Source: Apricaphanius iberus
Lineage: Eukaryota > Chordata > Actinopteri > Cyprinodontiformes > Aphaniidae
Assembly: GCA_028564705.1 (NCBI GenBank)
Contig: JAPXFQ010000993.1
Coordinates: forward strand, 1-64,000
DNA length: 64,000 bases
Direction of reading: 5' to 3'
The position numbers and the translations under genes were made by a program. The notes under the pieces are model-generated. The model ran no database searches. It saw only the letters and a program-made list of their open reading frames with translations, and was not told the origin of the DNA. Shown piece by piece: positions 33,115 through 44,700 of this stretch; positions within the stretch are counted from its first letter, which is position 1, and each line of letters opens with the position of its first letter.

Positions 33115-34018
33115 GATTCATGTAAAATACAGAGCTATATAGATAGATATTATAATTCCATTCAAATTTATACAGATGCATTGAAAGATTCAGGAAATAA
33201 AATAGGAGTGCCGTTTTTAATTCCAGAATTCAATGTTTTTTTAGGTAAAAGAATTAGTGATGGATTATCAGTATTCACAGGAGAAATTACAGGAATTCTA
33301 TTAGCTTTACAATGGATAGAGGAAATAAAACCACTTAAAACAATAATATGTTCAGATTCTAGTTCATCTTTGTAAAGTATAAATAATAGCCATTCAGAAA
33401 GTCGACCTGATATTTTATGTTGATATTTATAACATTATATAGATTACATATGATGGGGCTTGAAATTATATTGCTATGGATGCCAGCATATGTTGGGGTA
33501 ATTGGTAATGAAATGGCAAACAAAATAGCAAAGAGAGCTACTAAACATGAAAAAATATTGAAATAGTAATTAGTTTCAGTAAATTAGAAATTAAAAGTAT
33601 TATTAAACAGAAGTTGAGGGTAAAGTGGCAGAAAGAATGGGATAGAGTAAAAAAGGAAAATGGTACTATAAAATACAAAGAAAAGTTGGAAAGATGAGGG
33701 AAGGTGGGTTAAACAGAAAAGACGATGTAATAATATCAAGACTAAGAGTAGGACATACTGGTTTAAATAGCACATTATTCAGAATAGGAAAACATGTTAA
33801 TGGGAATTGTATTCATTGTAATCAGGAAAAAACAGTTGAACACATAATTATTTTTAATAAATATACAATGCAAAGAAATATTATGATACAAAATCTTGAA
33901 ACAATTAAAGTAAGATGAGGGAATAACAGAAATGTTTGGGGGAAATATTTGTTACCCAGTAATTTTGAAATTTCTTAAAAGTACTGGTTTAAATTCAAGG
34001 ATTTAAATAGTGTATATA

Positions 34019-35357
34019 CAGTGCTCTGCATAAATGAGTTCACCCCACTACGCTTGTCAGAACACCTTTAGCTTCCTTTCAGAAGCAACATCTTGTATTA
34101 GATACTATACTACAAAATACTCCCACAAATATGGGCCATTGATCGCAAACGAGATTTGTTCATTTGCACAAAATTATTTGCATAACAAATTCATTCAAGC
34201 CCATGTTGCAAAAATGAGTACAGCCCAATTATAGTTCTAGGAGAAAAGCCACACTTAAGACTACAAACTTCTAATTAACAGGCATTCAACAACAGGTGAG
34301 CCTAAAGATTCATTTAAGAGGTGTCCAGCAGACAGGTGACGATAAAAGGGCATTACTTTACAAAGAAAAGCCCTTCCCATTTTATGCTGTCAGTAATGGC
34401 TCCCCATGGAAGAGACAGGAAATCGTTTCTTTACACAAAAAAGGTGAGGGCTACAAGAAGATCAGCACAGCTTTTCATATCAGTCAAAGTACTGTAGCAA
34501 AAGTGATCAAAAATTTTGAGAAAGATGGAAGAGCAACCATCTCATAGAGAAGTCCAGGCCATCCACATCTCGACAGGAGCAACTTCTAATGAGAAGGGTT
34601 GAAGAAAATCGCCATGCAAGTTCACTGTAGTTAGCTAAAGCAGTAGAAAGCCAAACTGGAGTGACCTTTTTCCGGGACACCATACGGGGCACACTGCAGA
34701 GGAATGGCATGCATGGGTATTGCCATGAAGGAAGTTTCTCCTAAAGCCCATGCACAAAAAAGCACGTCTAGAATTTGCTAGGGCCCATGCTGAAAAAATG
34801 AAGACTACTGGGACTCTATACTCTGGAGTGATGAGACCAAGATCACTGTTTTTGGAACTAATGGTTTAAAAACTATATGGTGTCGTAAAGGTGAGGATTT
34901 AAAAGAAAAATGCATGGTGCCTACAGTGAAACATGGTGGTGGCAGTGTCTTTATGTGGGGCTGCATGAGTGCTGGTGTTGGGGAGCTGCATTTCATTGAT
35001 GGGACAAGTTGAGAATCCCTCTCCATCCAGCATCCAGGCTCTAAAATAGGTTATTGTTGAAGAATTGGAAAAAGATAGATGTTACCTAGATTGCCTAAAC
35101 CATGCCTAGAAGACTTGGTGCTGTCCTTAAAAATCATGGTGCTCACACAAAATACTAGATGTAGTAGTTTTTGTTGCAGGGTGTATTCATTTTTGTTTTA
35201 ACCAATTTGAGTTAACTTTAATTTCATGTTATGGAGTTAAATAAGTGTTCAATTAAACTCAGCCTTGTGGAAAGTTTGGAAATTGTTCTTTGTTCACTGA
35301 GCTAGTGATTAAATTGATACTTTTTAAAGGGGGTGTACTCATTTATGCAGAGCACTG
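34019..35357 (+). mobile_element. Tc1-like DNA transposon, defective
   Basis: Inverted terminal repeats of about 30 bp (cagtgctctgcataaatgag at 34019, and its inverse ending 'tttatgcagagcactg' at 35357) are flanked by TA on both sides. Decayed transposase pieces follow in order: the helix-turn-helix part (KKISTAFHISQSTVAKVIKN, about 34455-34515), 'AVESQTGVTF' (about 34640-34670), the first catalytic Asp in a 'DSILWSDETK'-like stretch (about 34810-34845), and 'CMVPTVKHGGGSVFMWGCMS' (about 34911-34970). The segment with the second Asp and the Glu of the DDE triad is deleted after about 35010. Stops and frameshifts occur throughout. Confidence 0.85.
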
Positions 35358-35381
35358 TATATGCGCGTGTATGTGCATATA

Positions 35382-35388
<7 letters not shown>

Positions 35389-35439
<51 letters not shown>
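35389..35439. repeat. (AT)n(GT)n microsatellite
   Basis: About 34 bp of AT repeats followed by about 17 bp of GT repeats, between the Tc1 right end and the LINE tail. Confidence 0.95.
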
Positions 35440-35484
35440 ATCCACACTCCTTACCAGTAGATGGCGGTAATGCAAACTCCAACA

Positions 35485-35513
35485 GAAGAAGAAGAAGAAG
35501 AAGAAGAAGAAGA
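35485..35513. repeat. (GAA)n tail of the I-group LINE
   Basis: About nine GAA triplets directly after 'ctccaaca'. This is the LINE 3' tail and is also a microsatellite close to the NADSYN1 start. Confidence 0.85.
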
Positions 35514-35621
35514 ACGGTCAGCCCATACGAGCACTCTGATAAATTCACTGATTAAGGTTTTGTGAACGTGGATTATAGTTTGCTGTTTGTTCTGTGAGGC
35601 GTTTATTGTGACCACGAAAAG
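35514..35621 (+). promoter_or_regulatory. Presumed NADSYN1 5' flank and 5' UTR
   Basis: This is the only non-repeat sequence between the transposon stack and the NADSYN1 start codon. No TATA box at a clear distance or CpG-rich promoter is seen. The transcription start could lie here or within the transposon-derived sequence upstream. A purine at -3 and G at +4 (aaagATGG) give a good start context. Confidence 0.4.
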
Positions 35622-35706
35622 ATGGGCCGTAAAGTGACATTGTCAACATGCTCATTAAATCAGTGGGCTCTGGATTTTGAAGGCAACACGGAGAGGATCT
35701 TGAAGA
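35622..35706 (+). CDS. NADSYN1: NADSYN1 exon 1
   Basis: 85 bp, codons 1-28 plus one base, starting [18 protein letters not shown]. The donor is AAGA|gtaagt, a near-consensus site. It begins the nitrilase-fold domain. Confidence 0.95.
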
Positions 35707-38700
35707 GTAAGTGGACTTATTTTATTTCGGTTTGAACAAACTCTTCTGACTTTATTTACAGAGAGGAAGACGTTCTGATGCCGTTTTTATAGTTGCAGCT
35801 AACTGCATAGTTTACTTACAGCACTTTTCAAAGCATCAACATGGTTGTTAGTAGCAGACAGGCTCATGTTCAAAAGTTTTATGTCGACTGAAAAAGTATT
35901 AAATACGTTTTATTGACATCAGGAGCATAACTATTGCTTACAAATGAAGGACGATTACTTCAGTAGTATGGCAGTTTGGGTTGATATTTCCACTAACACA
36001 TAAGATGAATAAATTATATTTCGGGTGTTTAGAATAAATATCAGTAAGCCATGGTTGTTTCTGCAGAGTATGAAGTTTTCTTCCTTCTGACCGCATATTA
36101 AATATATTCTTCCATTTTACAAAAGACTTAGTTTAATTTAAAAAATCGGTTACACGTTTTTGTGGACTTAATTTTAGCTATGTGAACATATTTATTTCAT
36201 TCTTTATTCATTTCACTCATGTCATATACGATTTCACATTATTTCTTGAATAGCTCTACATGAGTTTTCCATGAGTGAAAATGAGCACAAAGAAGACAAA
36301 GCTTGTAATTAGTGCCCCTATTTCCAACCACAACACAAAATATAAATGATTGTTTGATGTGATATTTACAATCTAACTTTAAGCCACAGGCAGGTAATAT
36401 AAAAAAAAGAAAAAAGAAATCAATAGAACATTTTCGAGTACATGTTTTACATCTACATTACATATTTTATAACAAAATATAAGATTTAATTGTTGTCAAT
36501 TTTATTAGTTTTTTCAATTGATGAACATTCCGTCCATTTAAATACAAATGGATATCGACATTTAGTTCACAATTTGAAAACACCATGAATTTTGTTTTAT
36601 CCACATTTAATGATAATTTGTTTCATTAAACCAGTCCTTTATTTTCACCATTTCTTTTTCAATTATTTTGCTCATGTCCTTTAAATTATCTCCTGACAGA
36701 AGGAAATTTGTGTAATCAGCAAATAATATAAATTTTTGTATTTCTGATGCTTCACATAAATAATTTATATACAGAATAAAACGTTTGGGCGCAACAAAGG
36801 AACCCTGTGGAATGCCACATTCAATTTTTAATTTTTCTGAAATATTGCCAGCAAACTGTACAAATTGTTGTCTGTTTTCTAAATGATTCTTAATCCAATT
36901 TAACACCCCTCCCCTAATTCCATAAAGTGGTAATTTCTTGAATAAAATGTTATGTTTGTTATGTTAACAGACTTTTTGGCTATGTAAATGTTTTTGCCCT
37001 AATTACGTCCGCCAAGGAGGTTATGTTTTTGGCAGGGTTTGTTTGTTCATTTGTTAGTTAGTTAACAATAGAACTCAAACATGTATACACTAAAAAAAAA
37101 CATTGTTGGGTGAACATAATAAAACTAAACATGATTATAATGTTATCAAGACCTCCCAATTCCCTTTTGTTCGTGAAAAATAAGTGAAGAAATTGTATTA
37201 CTGAAATCATTATGTTTAGTTAACACTGGATATGAAGTTGCCTTTCAGCAAGAAGGTTGTGGGTTCGTAGCCTTTCTGCATGGAGTTTGCATGTTCTCCC
37301 CGTGCATGCGTGGTTTCCCTCCGGGTACTCTGGCTTCCTCCCACAGTCCAAAAACATGACTGTCTGGTTAATTGATCTCTCTAAATTGTCCTTAGGTGTG
37401 GGTTTGTGTGTGCATGGTTGTTTGTCCTGTCTGTCTCTATGTGGCCCTGTGATGGACTGGCGACCTGTCCAGGGTGGACCCCGCCTCTCACCCGTTGACA
37501 GCTAGAGATAGTCATTAGCCCCCCGCGACCCCTTGAGGAATAAGCGTTTCAGAAAATGGATGGATGGATATGAAGTCATATTTGTTATTATATTCACATT
37601 TTCTAAGTTATTGTATAGCAAAGTGGTTAGCACAGGTGCTCAGAAAACATTTTTTGCGTCCCATTTTCTTGAGTCCCATCCCCTGCTTTATATTTTTATA
37701 GCAACCCAAATGTATTAGGTTGGCCCAGCATGTTCACATTTAGTTCACTCAACAAAATTCATTATTGCTAAATCAAATGGGGGGGGGGGGGGTATTTACA
37801 TAATTTTATCATGTTCACCCAACAAGCTTTTTTTGTTTTTTGAGTGTAGACAGATTTTGATGAAATCTAACCATCTGATAGTTGGATTCCAGAGGGCGCT
37901 GTTAAACTACTGACTGACTGAAACGCATTCTGATAAAAACCTGAAAATGAGAGCATACTGGAGATAAATGAATAGTGTTAAAATAAGGATGTGACCATCA
38001 CTTTACTGTTTGAAGCTGGTTTTGTATACATTAGATAGATACATAGATAGATAGATAGATAGATAGTAGTTTGGTTAAGATCTGTTTTCCTTTAAATACC
38101 AGATGTCACAGTCAGGAAGCTACTGGGTTTTATTCTCACCTGCCATCTCAGAGGTGAAATTTTTTTTTTTCACAAGGCAAGGCAAGGCAATTCTGTTTGT
38201 ATAGCACACTTTCAACACAAGGACATGTCAATGTGCTTTACATTATTCGGTTAGAAAGAAACCAAACATATTATAAAGGCATAGAGAGTTAAAAAAGCAA
38301 AAAAAATATGACAAAAGCATAAAAACTAAAAATGGCAATAAGGAATAAGGCAAAAACGATGTAAAAGTATGAAAATTAAAAACAGGAATTGAGCATAAAA
38401 CCATGAGAATTAATCAAAGAAAAAATTAGAGATCAGTTATAGTAGTTTACTCAAAGTCAGCTTTAAACATATAGGTTTTACGATTTGCTTTAGAGCAACT
38501 CAGTGTTTGGGCAGCTTTGCAGTCATCAGGAAGTTTGTTCCAGATAAGGGGAGCATAGAAACTGAAAGCTGCTTCTCTGTGTTTGTTTCTGATTCTAGAG
38601 ATTATTAATAAATTAGATTTGGAGGTCCTGAGTGGTGGTGGTGGGGGGGGGGGGTAGGTATAAAGACAACAGGTCTTCAACGTATTTTGGCGCTAAGCCA

Positions 38701-41700
38701 TTCAATAATTTATAAACTAGTGGGAGTATTTTGAAATCTATTCACTGAGCTACAGGGAGCCAGTAGAAGGACTTTAGAACTGCCGTGATGTGCACTACTT
38801 TGCTGGTTCTAGTGAGGACGCAGCAGTGTTGTGTCAGTGTCAGTGCTGTGGTGAGCACGGAAACCAGACTGAAAATTATCAAAGCAGTTAGTCATTGTTA
38901 AGAATTTATTAAATTGTTGAAACATGGCTTTTTCAATAATAAAGTCTGTGCATTATTAATGTTTCTGTTAATGATTTCAGGAACCCTTGCATCTTTCAAA
39001 GTTAAATTATATTTGTTTAGCCTGTTTTTGTAGGTCTAATAGTACACCTGGAGCTGAGTTTTCCTCCACTTTCTCTTGGCTCGTCGACACTCCCTTTTTT
39101 CACTACGTACCAGTGGATTGGTAGTCCATGGAGACTTCTTTCTACCTGAGACTATGTTAACTTTAGTTGGAGCAATGGTATCAATGATGTCTGAAACTTT
39201 AGAGTGAAAGTTATCTACCAGCTTGTTTACTGACTTTGTGTTGGAGGAGGAAGGGGATGGGGTTGAGACAGAGCAGTACATTTGTTTAAAGATTTCAGAT
39301 GAACTGTCTCTGAGGAAATGTTTCTTTACAACAATCTCACTTTGATTAGATAGTTTAGCTAGGATTGTGCTTTCAATGAAAACACAAAAAAGGTCAGATG
39401 ACGCAATATCAAGTAAAGAGATATTGGTGATTTTTAACCTTTGCTGATAATTAAGTCGAAAGTGTGTCCTTGATTGTGTGTTGGTTGTTTGATATGTTGG
39501 ATTAGACCAAAGTTATGGAGAGTATCATTTAATGTTTTAGCTCCTCTATCTTGGGGGTTTTCAGTATGAATGTTGAAGTATCCCACAATAATTAGTTGGT
39601 CATATTCAATACATATTACAGAGAGAAGGTCGCTGAAATCATTAAAGAGGTTTGAGTTAGGTTTTGAAGGTTTATACAAATTTATGAATAAGACCTTGTT
39701 TGGCTCTTTAATCTCTGTAGCTAGGTATTCAAAAGAGTCAAATGTGCCCAGAAAAACCTTTTTAAAGTTCAGAGGGTTTATGAAAGACTTTGCCTAACCC
39801 GCCCGCTTGTCGCTGCTTCCTGCTGTTGGTTAAAAAGTTGTAGTTTGGAGGAGTAGATTTCAGCACTGCAGATGTTTCAGTAGTTATATCTAACCAAGTT
39901 TCAGATAAAAACAGAGTGTGTATATTATGTTCAGTAATAAAATCATTTATTAGAAAGGACTTCCTGACAAAGAACTGACATTTAATTAGGCCTACTGTAT
40001 GTCAGTTTAAGAGATTTGTTGGTAGTTTTAACATTCTTCTCACGGGTGATAATTTGAACGTTTGATTCAATAAAGCACGATTTGATTTTATGATTTCTTC
40101 TAATCGCAGGGATTCTACTTTCCTGGTAAACAGACAGGACATGGTGGGAGAGGGTTCTGGAGTTAGTGTCTGGAAACCTTTAACTGGAGGTTATGAGTGT
40201 CTAATAACATTTTGTGAGAGACTGTGTTTAAAGTTATAATACAGTCAAGCTCTGTCACTGCAGAGACAGCTATTTATTCATATTTTAACAGGGAGATAAT
40301 AAGCTTTTATGTGCTGCAACAATTGGCCCTTTGAGGACATTTATGATCTTAATGGAGGCCAAAAATGAAAAAGAGCTTGACTCCCCTGCTCGAGAGTCTC
40401 ACTTTGCAGATGAATGAAAAGGGTCTTACATTTACTAAAATAACAGATGAAACGGTATGTGATGGCTCTCCACTACATCCTGCACCACCTAGACTCTGCA
40501 GGTACCTACGCTCGGGTCCTGTTTGTGGACTTAAGCTCTGCATTTAACACCATCGTCCCAGAGCTCCTCCACCAAAAACTGTCCCAGCTCACCGTGCCTC
40601 CCTCCATCTGTCAGTGGATTACCAGTTTCCTGACTGACAGGAGGCAGCAGGTGAAACTGGGTAACTTTATATCCAGCACCCGGTCCCTCAGCATCGGCGC
40701 CCCCCAGGGATGTGTTCTCTCCCCACTGCTTTTCTCCCTTTACACCACTGATTGCACGTCAAGAGACCTTTCTGTGAAACTCCTGAAGTTTGCAGATGAC
40801 ACCACCGTCATTGGACTCATCCGTGACGGCGACGAGTCTGCATACAGAAGGGATGTGGAACAGCTGGTCCTCTGGTGCAGTCAGAACCACCTGGAGCTAA
40901 ACCCGCTCAAAACTGTGGAGATGACAGTCGACTTCAGGAAGAGACCCCCTGCAACATCTCCTCTCATAATCACCAACAGGCCAGTCCCCACAGTAGAGTC
41001 TTTCAGGTTCCTAGGATCCACCATCACACGGGACCTGAAGTGGACCTCCCACATTGACTCTATAAGGAAGAAGGCCCAGCAAAGGCTGTACTTTCTGCGT
41101 CAGCTCAGAAAGTTCAACCTGCCTCAGGAACTGCTGATCATCTTCTACACAGCAATAGTCCAGTCTGTCCTGACCTCATCCATCTCTGTCTGGTTCGGAT
41201 CCGCCACCAGGCAAGACAGGGACAGACTGCAGAGAACAGTCAGGTCCTCAGAGAGGATCATAGGTACTGATCTTCCCTCCATTGAGGACCTTTTCCGGGC
41301 CAGGGTCAGGAAGCAGGCCAGAAAAATCACCACTGACCCCTCACACCCTGGCCACAATCTGTTTAGGCTCCTCCCCTCAGGCCGGCGTTACAGAGCGCTG
41401 TACGCCAAAACCACCCGACATAACAACAGTTTCTTTCCCCAGGCTGTCGCTCTGATGAACTCTGAATAGTCACAGAGTCTGAGTCCACTCACATGAACAA
41501 TAAACTAAAACTCTGCACTGCTGTATATACTTACTGTACAATAACCCTGTTTGGTGTATATATTATCCTTTACTTTTTATTTTTATTTATTTTATTTTAT
41601 TTTATTTATTTATTTTTCCGTTTTTTAATTTCACTTATTTAAGTTCTGTACTGGAGAGAAAAGTTGCCGGAGTCAAATTCCTTGTATGTGTCATACTTGG

Positions 41701-44700
41701 CCATTAAAGCTGATTCTGATTCTGATTCTGATTCTGATGTCTTGGGAAAGATGGTTTGTTTTATAACCAAAAAGGTTTGGTACGACGTGACCCAAACTCC
41801 AACAGCAGCAAAATGGCCAGCACCTGAAAACCCTCAACCTCCTTCAGAAAACAGTCCATCCTAATTAGTTTACAAAATCAAACCACACAATCTCCATTCA
41901 GTTATATACTGGTCTCTTTAGGAAATATAAGAATATAATGCTATAATCAATTTATTGTAAGAAAATATTAAAATTCTTTGTTCCTTTCTGAATGCAGTGA
42001 AAAAACTCCAAAGTTTGTATTATTTGTTTGTTTTACTTGGTTGAGACGTACCAAAAAGTGATATTGAAGCAGAGGAACGTAGCAAACCATGACATCATTT
42101 GTGTCGTTACACTCCTGCTGCATATGTTCACACCTTTCTGCAGCAAACATTTTTATCGCCCTAGGACTTTTTTCAGATTTTTTCTACTAACAACCAGAAA
42201 CTTTCATGGATTTTATTACAATTTTTGTGGGATATACTGACACTAAGTGGAAGCAAAAGGAACACATTGTTTTATGTATTTTTTTTCTTTGCAGTAATAT
42301 TACATTATTAAACAGCCTGGTGTTTTCAATATTTATAGGCAGTAATACCCTCCGCCGTGTGTGTGTGTCTTTCTGCAGGTATTGAGATAGCAAAGGCCAA
42401 TGGAGCCAAATATAGGCTGGGTCCAGAGCTGGAGATTTGGTGAGAAGAGCAAAGTTTGTCTCCTACATTAAGTTCTACATCCTGTGCACTATGCTGCATA
42501 CTGAATGAGAAATCACTTTTAAGATTTTTCTGTGGAACACGATTTTAAATCCAACTATTCACTGATTTTATGTTTTGTTTTTCTGTAGCTCTTCTAACAT
42601 ACAAGAAATTGCATAATAGAAAAACCTCAGTGCAATGCTACTTGGCAAGGTGTTTGCTGCTATTTGCAAAGCAGCCAATCCAGGAGCTTCATTCGTTTAG
42701 CTTGGCCCTGATTGGTTAGATATCAGGAAGACTGTAGAAGGTAGTTTTCATAAGTGCCTATTAATGCTTGTTAAGGTACATTTGATATTTTAGCTCTTAA
42801 AAAGCCAATTATAAGCGTCTTTTAAGGGGTTCTCAAGTATTTAGTGATTTAAGCTGTGTGAGTGGATGTGGTTTCTAACCACCAGCAAAAATCAAGAGTC
42901 CACTGTAATACTGAGGTAGGACTCATTCCATAAAGTGATGTTAGAATAAAAACGAGTTTTCTGCTATTTTACATGCAAAGCCTTAAAACAACAAAAAAAC
43001 AACAAAAAGATCTGACCTTACAGAGGAAACTGACCCATATAGATATGAAAAGTTTTGTTGGCAGGCAGGTTTGAGCAGGCGCCTGCTTTATTTAATCCTA
43101 ACCTGCTTTTAATTTAAAGATGAAGATTTTTTTCAAATTAAAATCAAATCAATTTTTATTATGAATTCCTGCACATGTCCCAGACATATAGAGGAATGGA
43201 AAACGTTTCTCTCTGTCCTGCGGTGAGTGCGCAGCAGATAAACTACATTAGACAACTACCACTAGCAGATGACAATTCCTCTGAACATAACATGGAACAT
43301 TGACACAGGATTTAGCAATAAAAAATACCTGGTAACAGGAATGCAAAAATGGTAAAGAGGAAATATTATTTCTCTTTCTAAACAAGTTATAACAGGTCTA
43401 TGATCTAAACTAAACATGTTTACACTAAATCACTCTCTGTCATCTCACCAGCTCAGTTCTTGACTATTTCAATCTCTTTCAGAATGAGACTTTTTATTTC
43501 CCATCTTATTTCATCATTATTGAATTCATTTCTTAATTTCATTTTATAATAATAATAATAATAATAATTATTATTATTATTAATTGTTCTGCGAAACGCC
43601 AGAGTTTCCTTCATGGCGACCCTTCACGCTGGGAACCTTACCAGTTTAGCCATGGAGGTTTTTGACATAGGGATCGGCGTTGTTGTGTTGGGCGGGGCTC
43701 TTCTGTCTGTGCTGCGGTGGCTTCCACCCCTGATCATGGCGGTCCCTGTGGTGACTCTTCTGTGGCTGTGGTGTAGCTTCCAGGGTGGATGGATCTCCCA
43801 AAAATGGTTCTCCTCACAGCAGTATCATTCTAGCTGTTTATTAGATGGGGCAAGGGTGATCTATTAAGTTTTTCTTCAGTTCACTAACATTTCTGATGCT
43901 CTGTCTTTCACAGCGGGTATGGCTGTGCAGACCACTTCTATGAGTCAGACACGCTGCTTCACAGCTTTGAGGTCCTGAAGACTCTGCTGGAATCCCCCAC
44001 TACCCAGGACATCATTTGTGATGTTGGAATGTAAGAGAGCAGTGGTAAAATCCGCTCAGGTCATTTATGCCGTTTACAGGCATTTCACAAGATCCCATCA
44101 GGTCCAATTTAGTAAACAATCAGCCCAGTTCATTGCAGTACAATCCAGTTATCAGATCCACCTACATGCAGCCCAGGTCGCCAGATTACAATACATTACA
44201 GTTATAATCAGTTTATCTTAAATTGTTGTCTTCAGAAATAAGCTACCTGGTGAACAGTCCATTTTTACAAATGAAAATAAAGTGTGTGCGTTTCGCCTTG
44301 ATATTCTAAGCTTTTGTTTTCCCAACCACCCCAACACTTTGGTTGCACCAACATTAGCAGTGCACTTCTGTAGGAAAACCTATTTGAGAGTTCAGACAAC
44401 TTAACACTAGAGTAGAGGTCCGCTGGACAGTGACAGTCTGACTGAGTCTGAGCTATTTTGCAAAGAGGAAGAGTCAAATATTTCGTATGTCTAATTTGTA
44501 AAGCTGGATTAGATAATACCCTACAATATCTGCATCTGTAGTCCCTAAGTGTTGAATTAGGGACTTCCTATTCTGTCTTTTTCACAACTACGCAATCTTT
44601 GTGTTAGTCTGACATAAAGTTACAAAAAACAAATTAAAGTCTGCAATTTTGAGATAAAAACACGAGAGTTAAAGAGTTCTAAATACTTTAGTGAGGCCCA

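Larger units (their letters stand above)
33115..35513 (+). mobile_element. RNase H-bearing LINE (I group), 5'-truncated, split by a Tc1
   Basis: At 33155-33375 a frame reads like an RNase H domain (IQIYTDALKDSG at the start, EITGILLALQWIEE, then ICSDSSSSL). At 33460-33520 it continues as 'LWMPAYVGVIGNEMANKIAK' in another frame. At 33690-33920 comes the C-terminal 'ISRLRVGHTGLN' and a C-x2-C...H segment ('CIHCNQEKTVEHI'). After the Tc1 insertion (34019-35357) the 3' end carries 'ccagtagatggcggtaatgc' and a (GAA)n tail at 35485-35513, as in fish I-group LINEs. Frameshifts and stops make it non-functional. Confidence 0.65.
40445..41741 (+). mobile_element. L2-like LINE, 5'-truncated
   Basis: It lies in NADSYN1 intron 1, same strand as the gene. 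It holds the C-terminal half of an ORF2, a 3' region with T-rich (TTTTA)n, and the end 'ttccttgtatgtgtcatact'...'(ttctga)n' at 41700-41741. The same end terminates the insertion at 31397-31689. The reading frame is intact, so the copy is fairly recent. Confidence 0.75.

Noticed and set aside
35339..35555. Short frames across the AT/GT and GAA tracts
   Set aside because: They translate microsatellites.
39570..39797. Plus-strand 75-codon frame
   Set aside because: It overlaps the minus-strand LINE endonuclease region, which has clear motifs.
41145..41357. Minus-strand 70-codon frame
   Set aside because: Shadow of the L2-like reverse-transcriptase frame.
43613..43867. 84-codon hydrophobic frame in intron 2 of NADSYN1
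   Set aside because: No recognised homologue, and the real exon 3 starts at 43914 in a different context.
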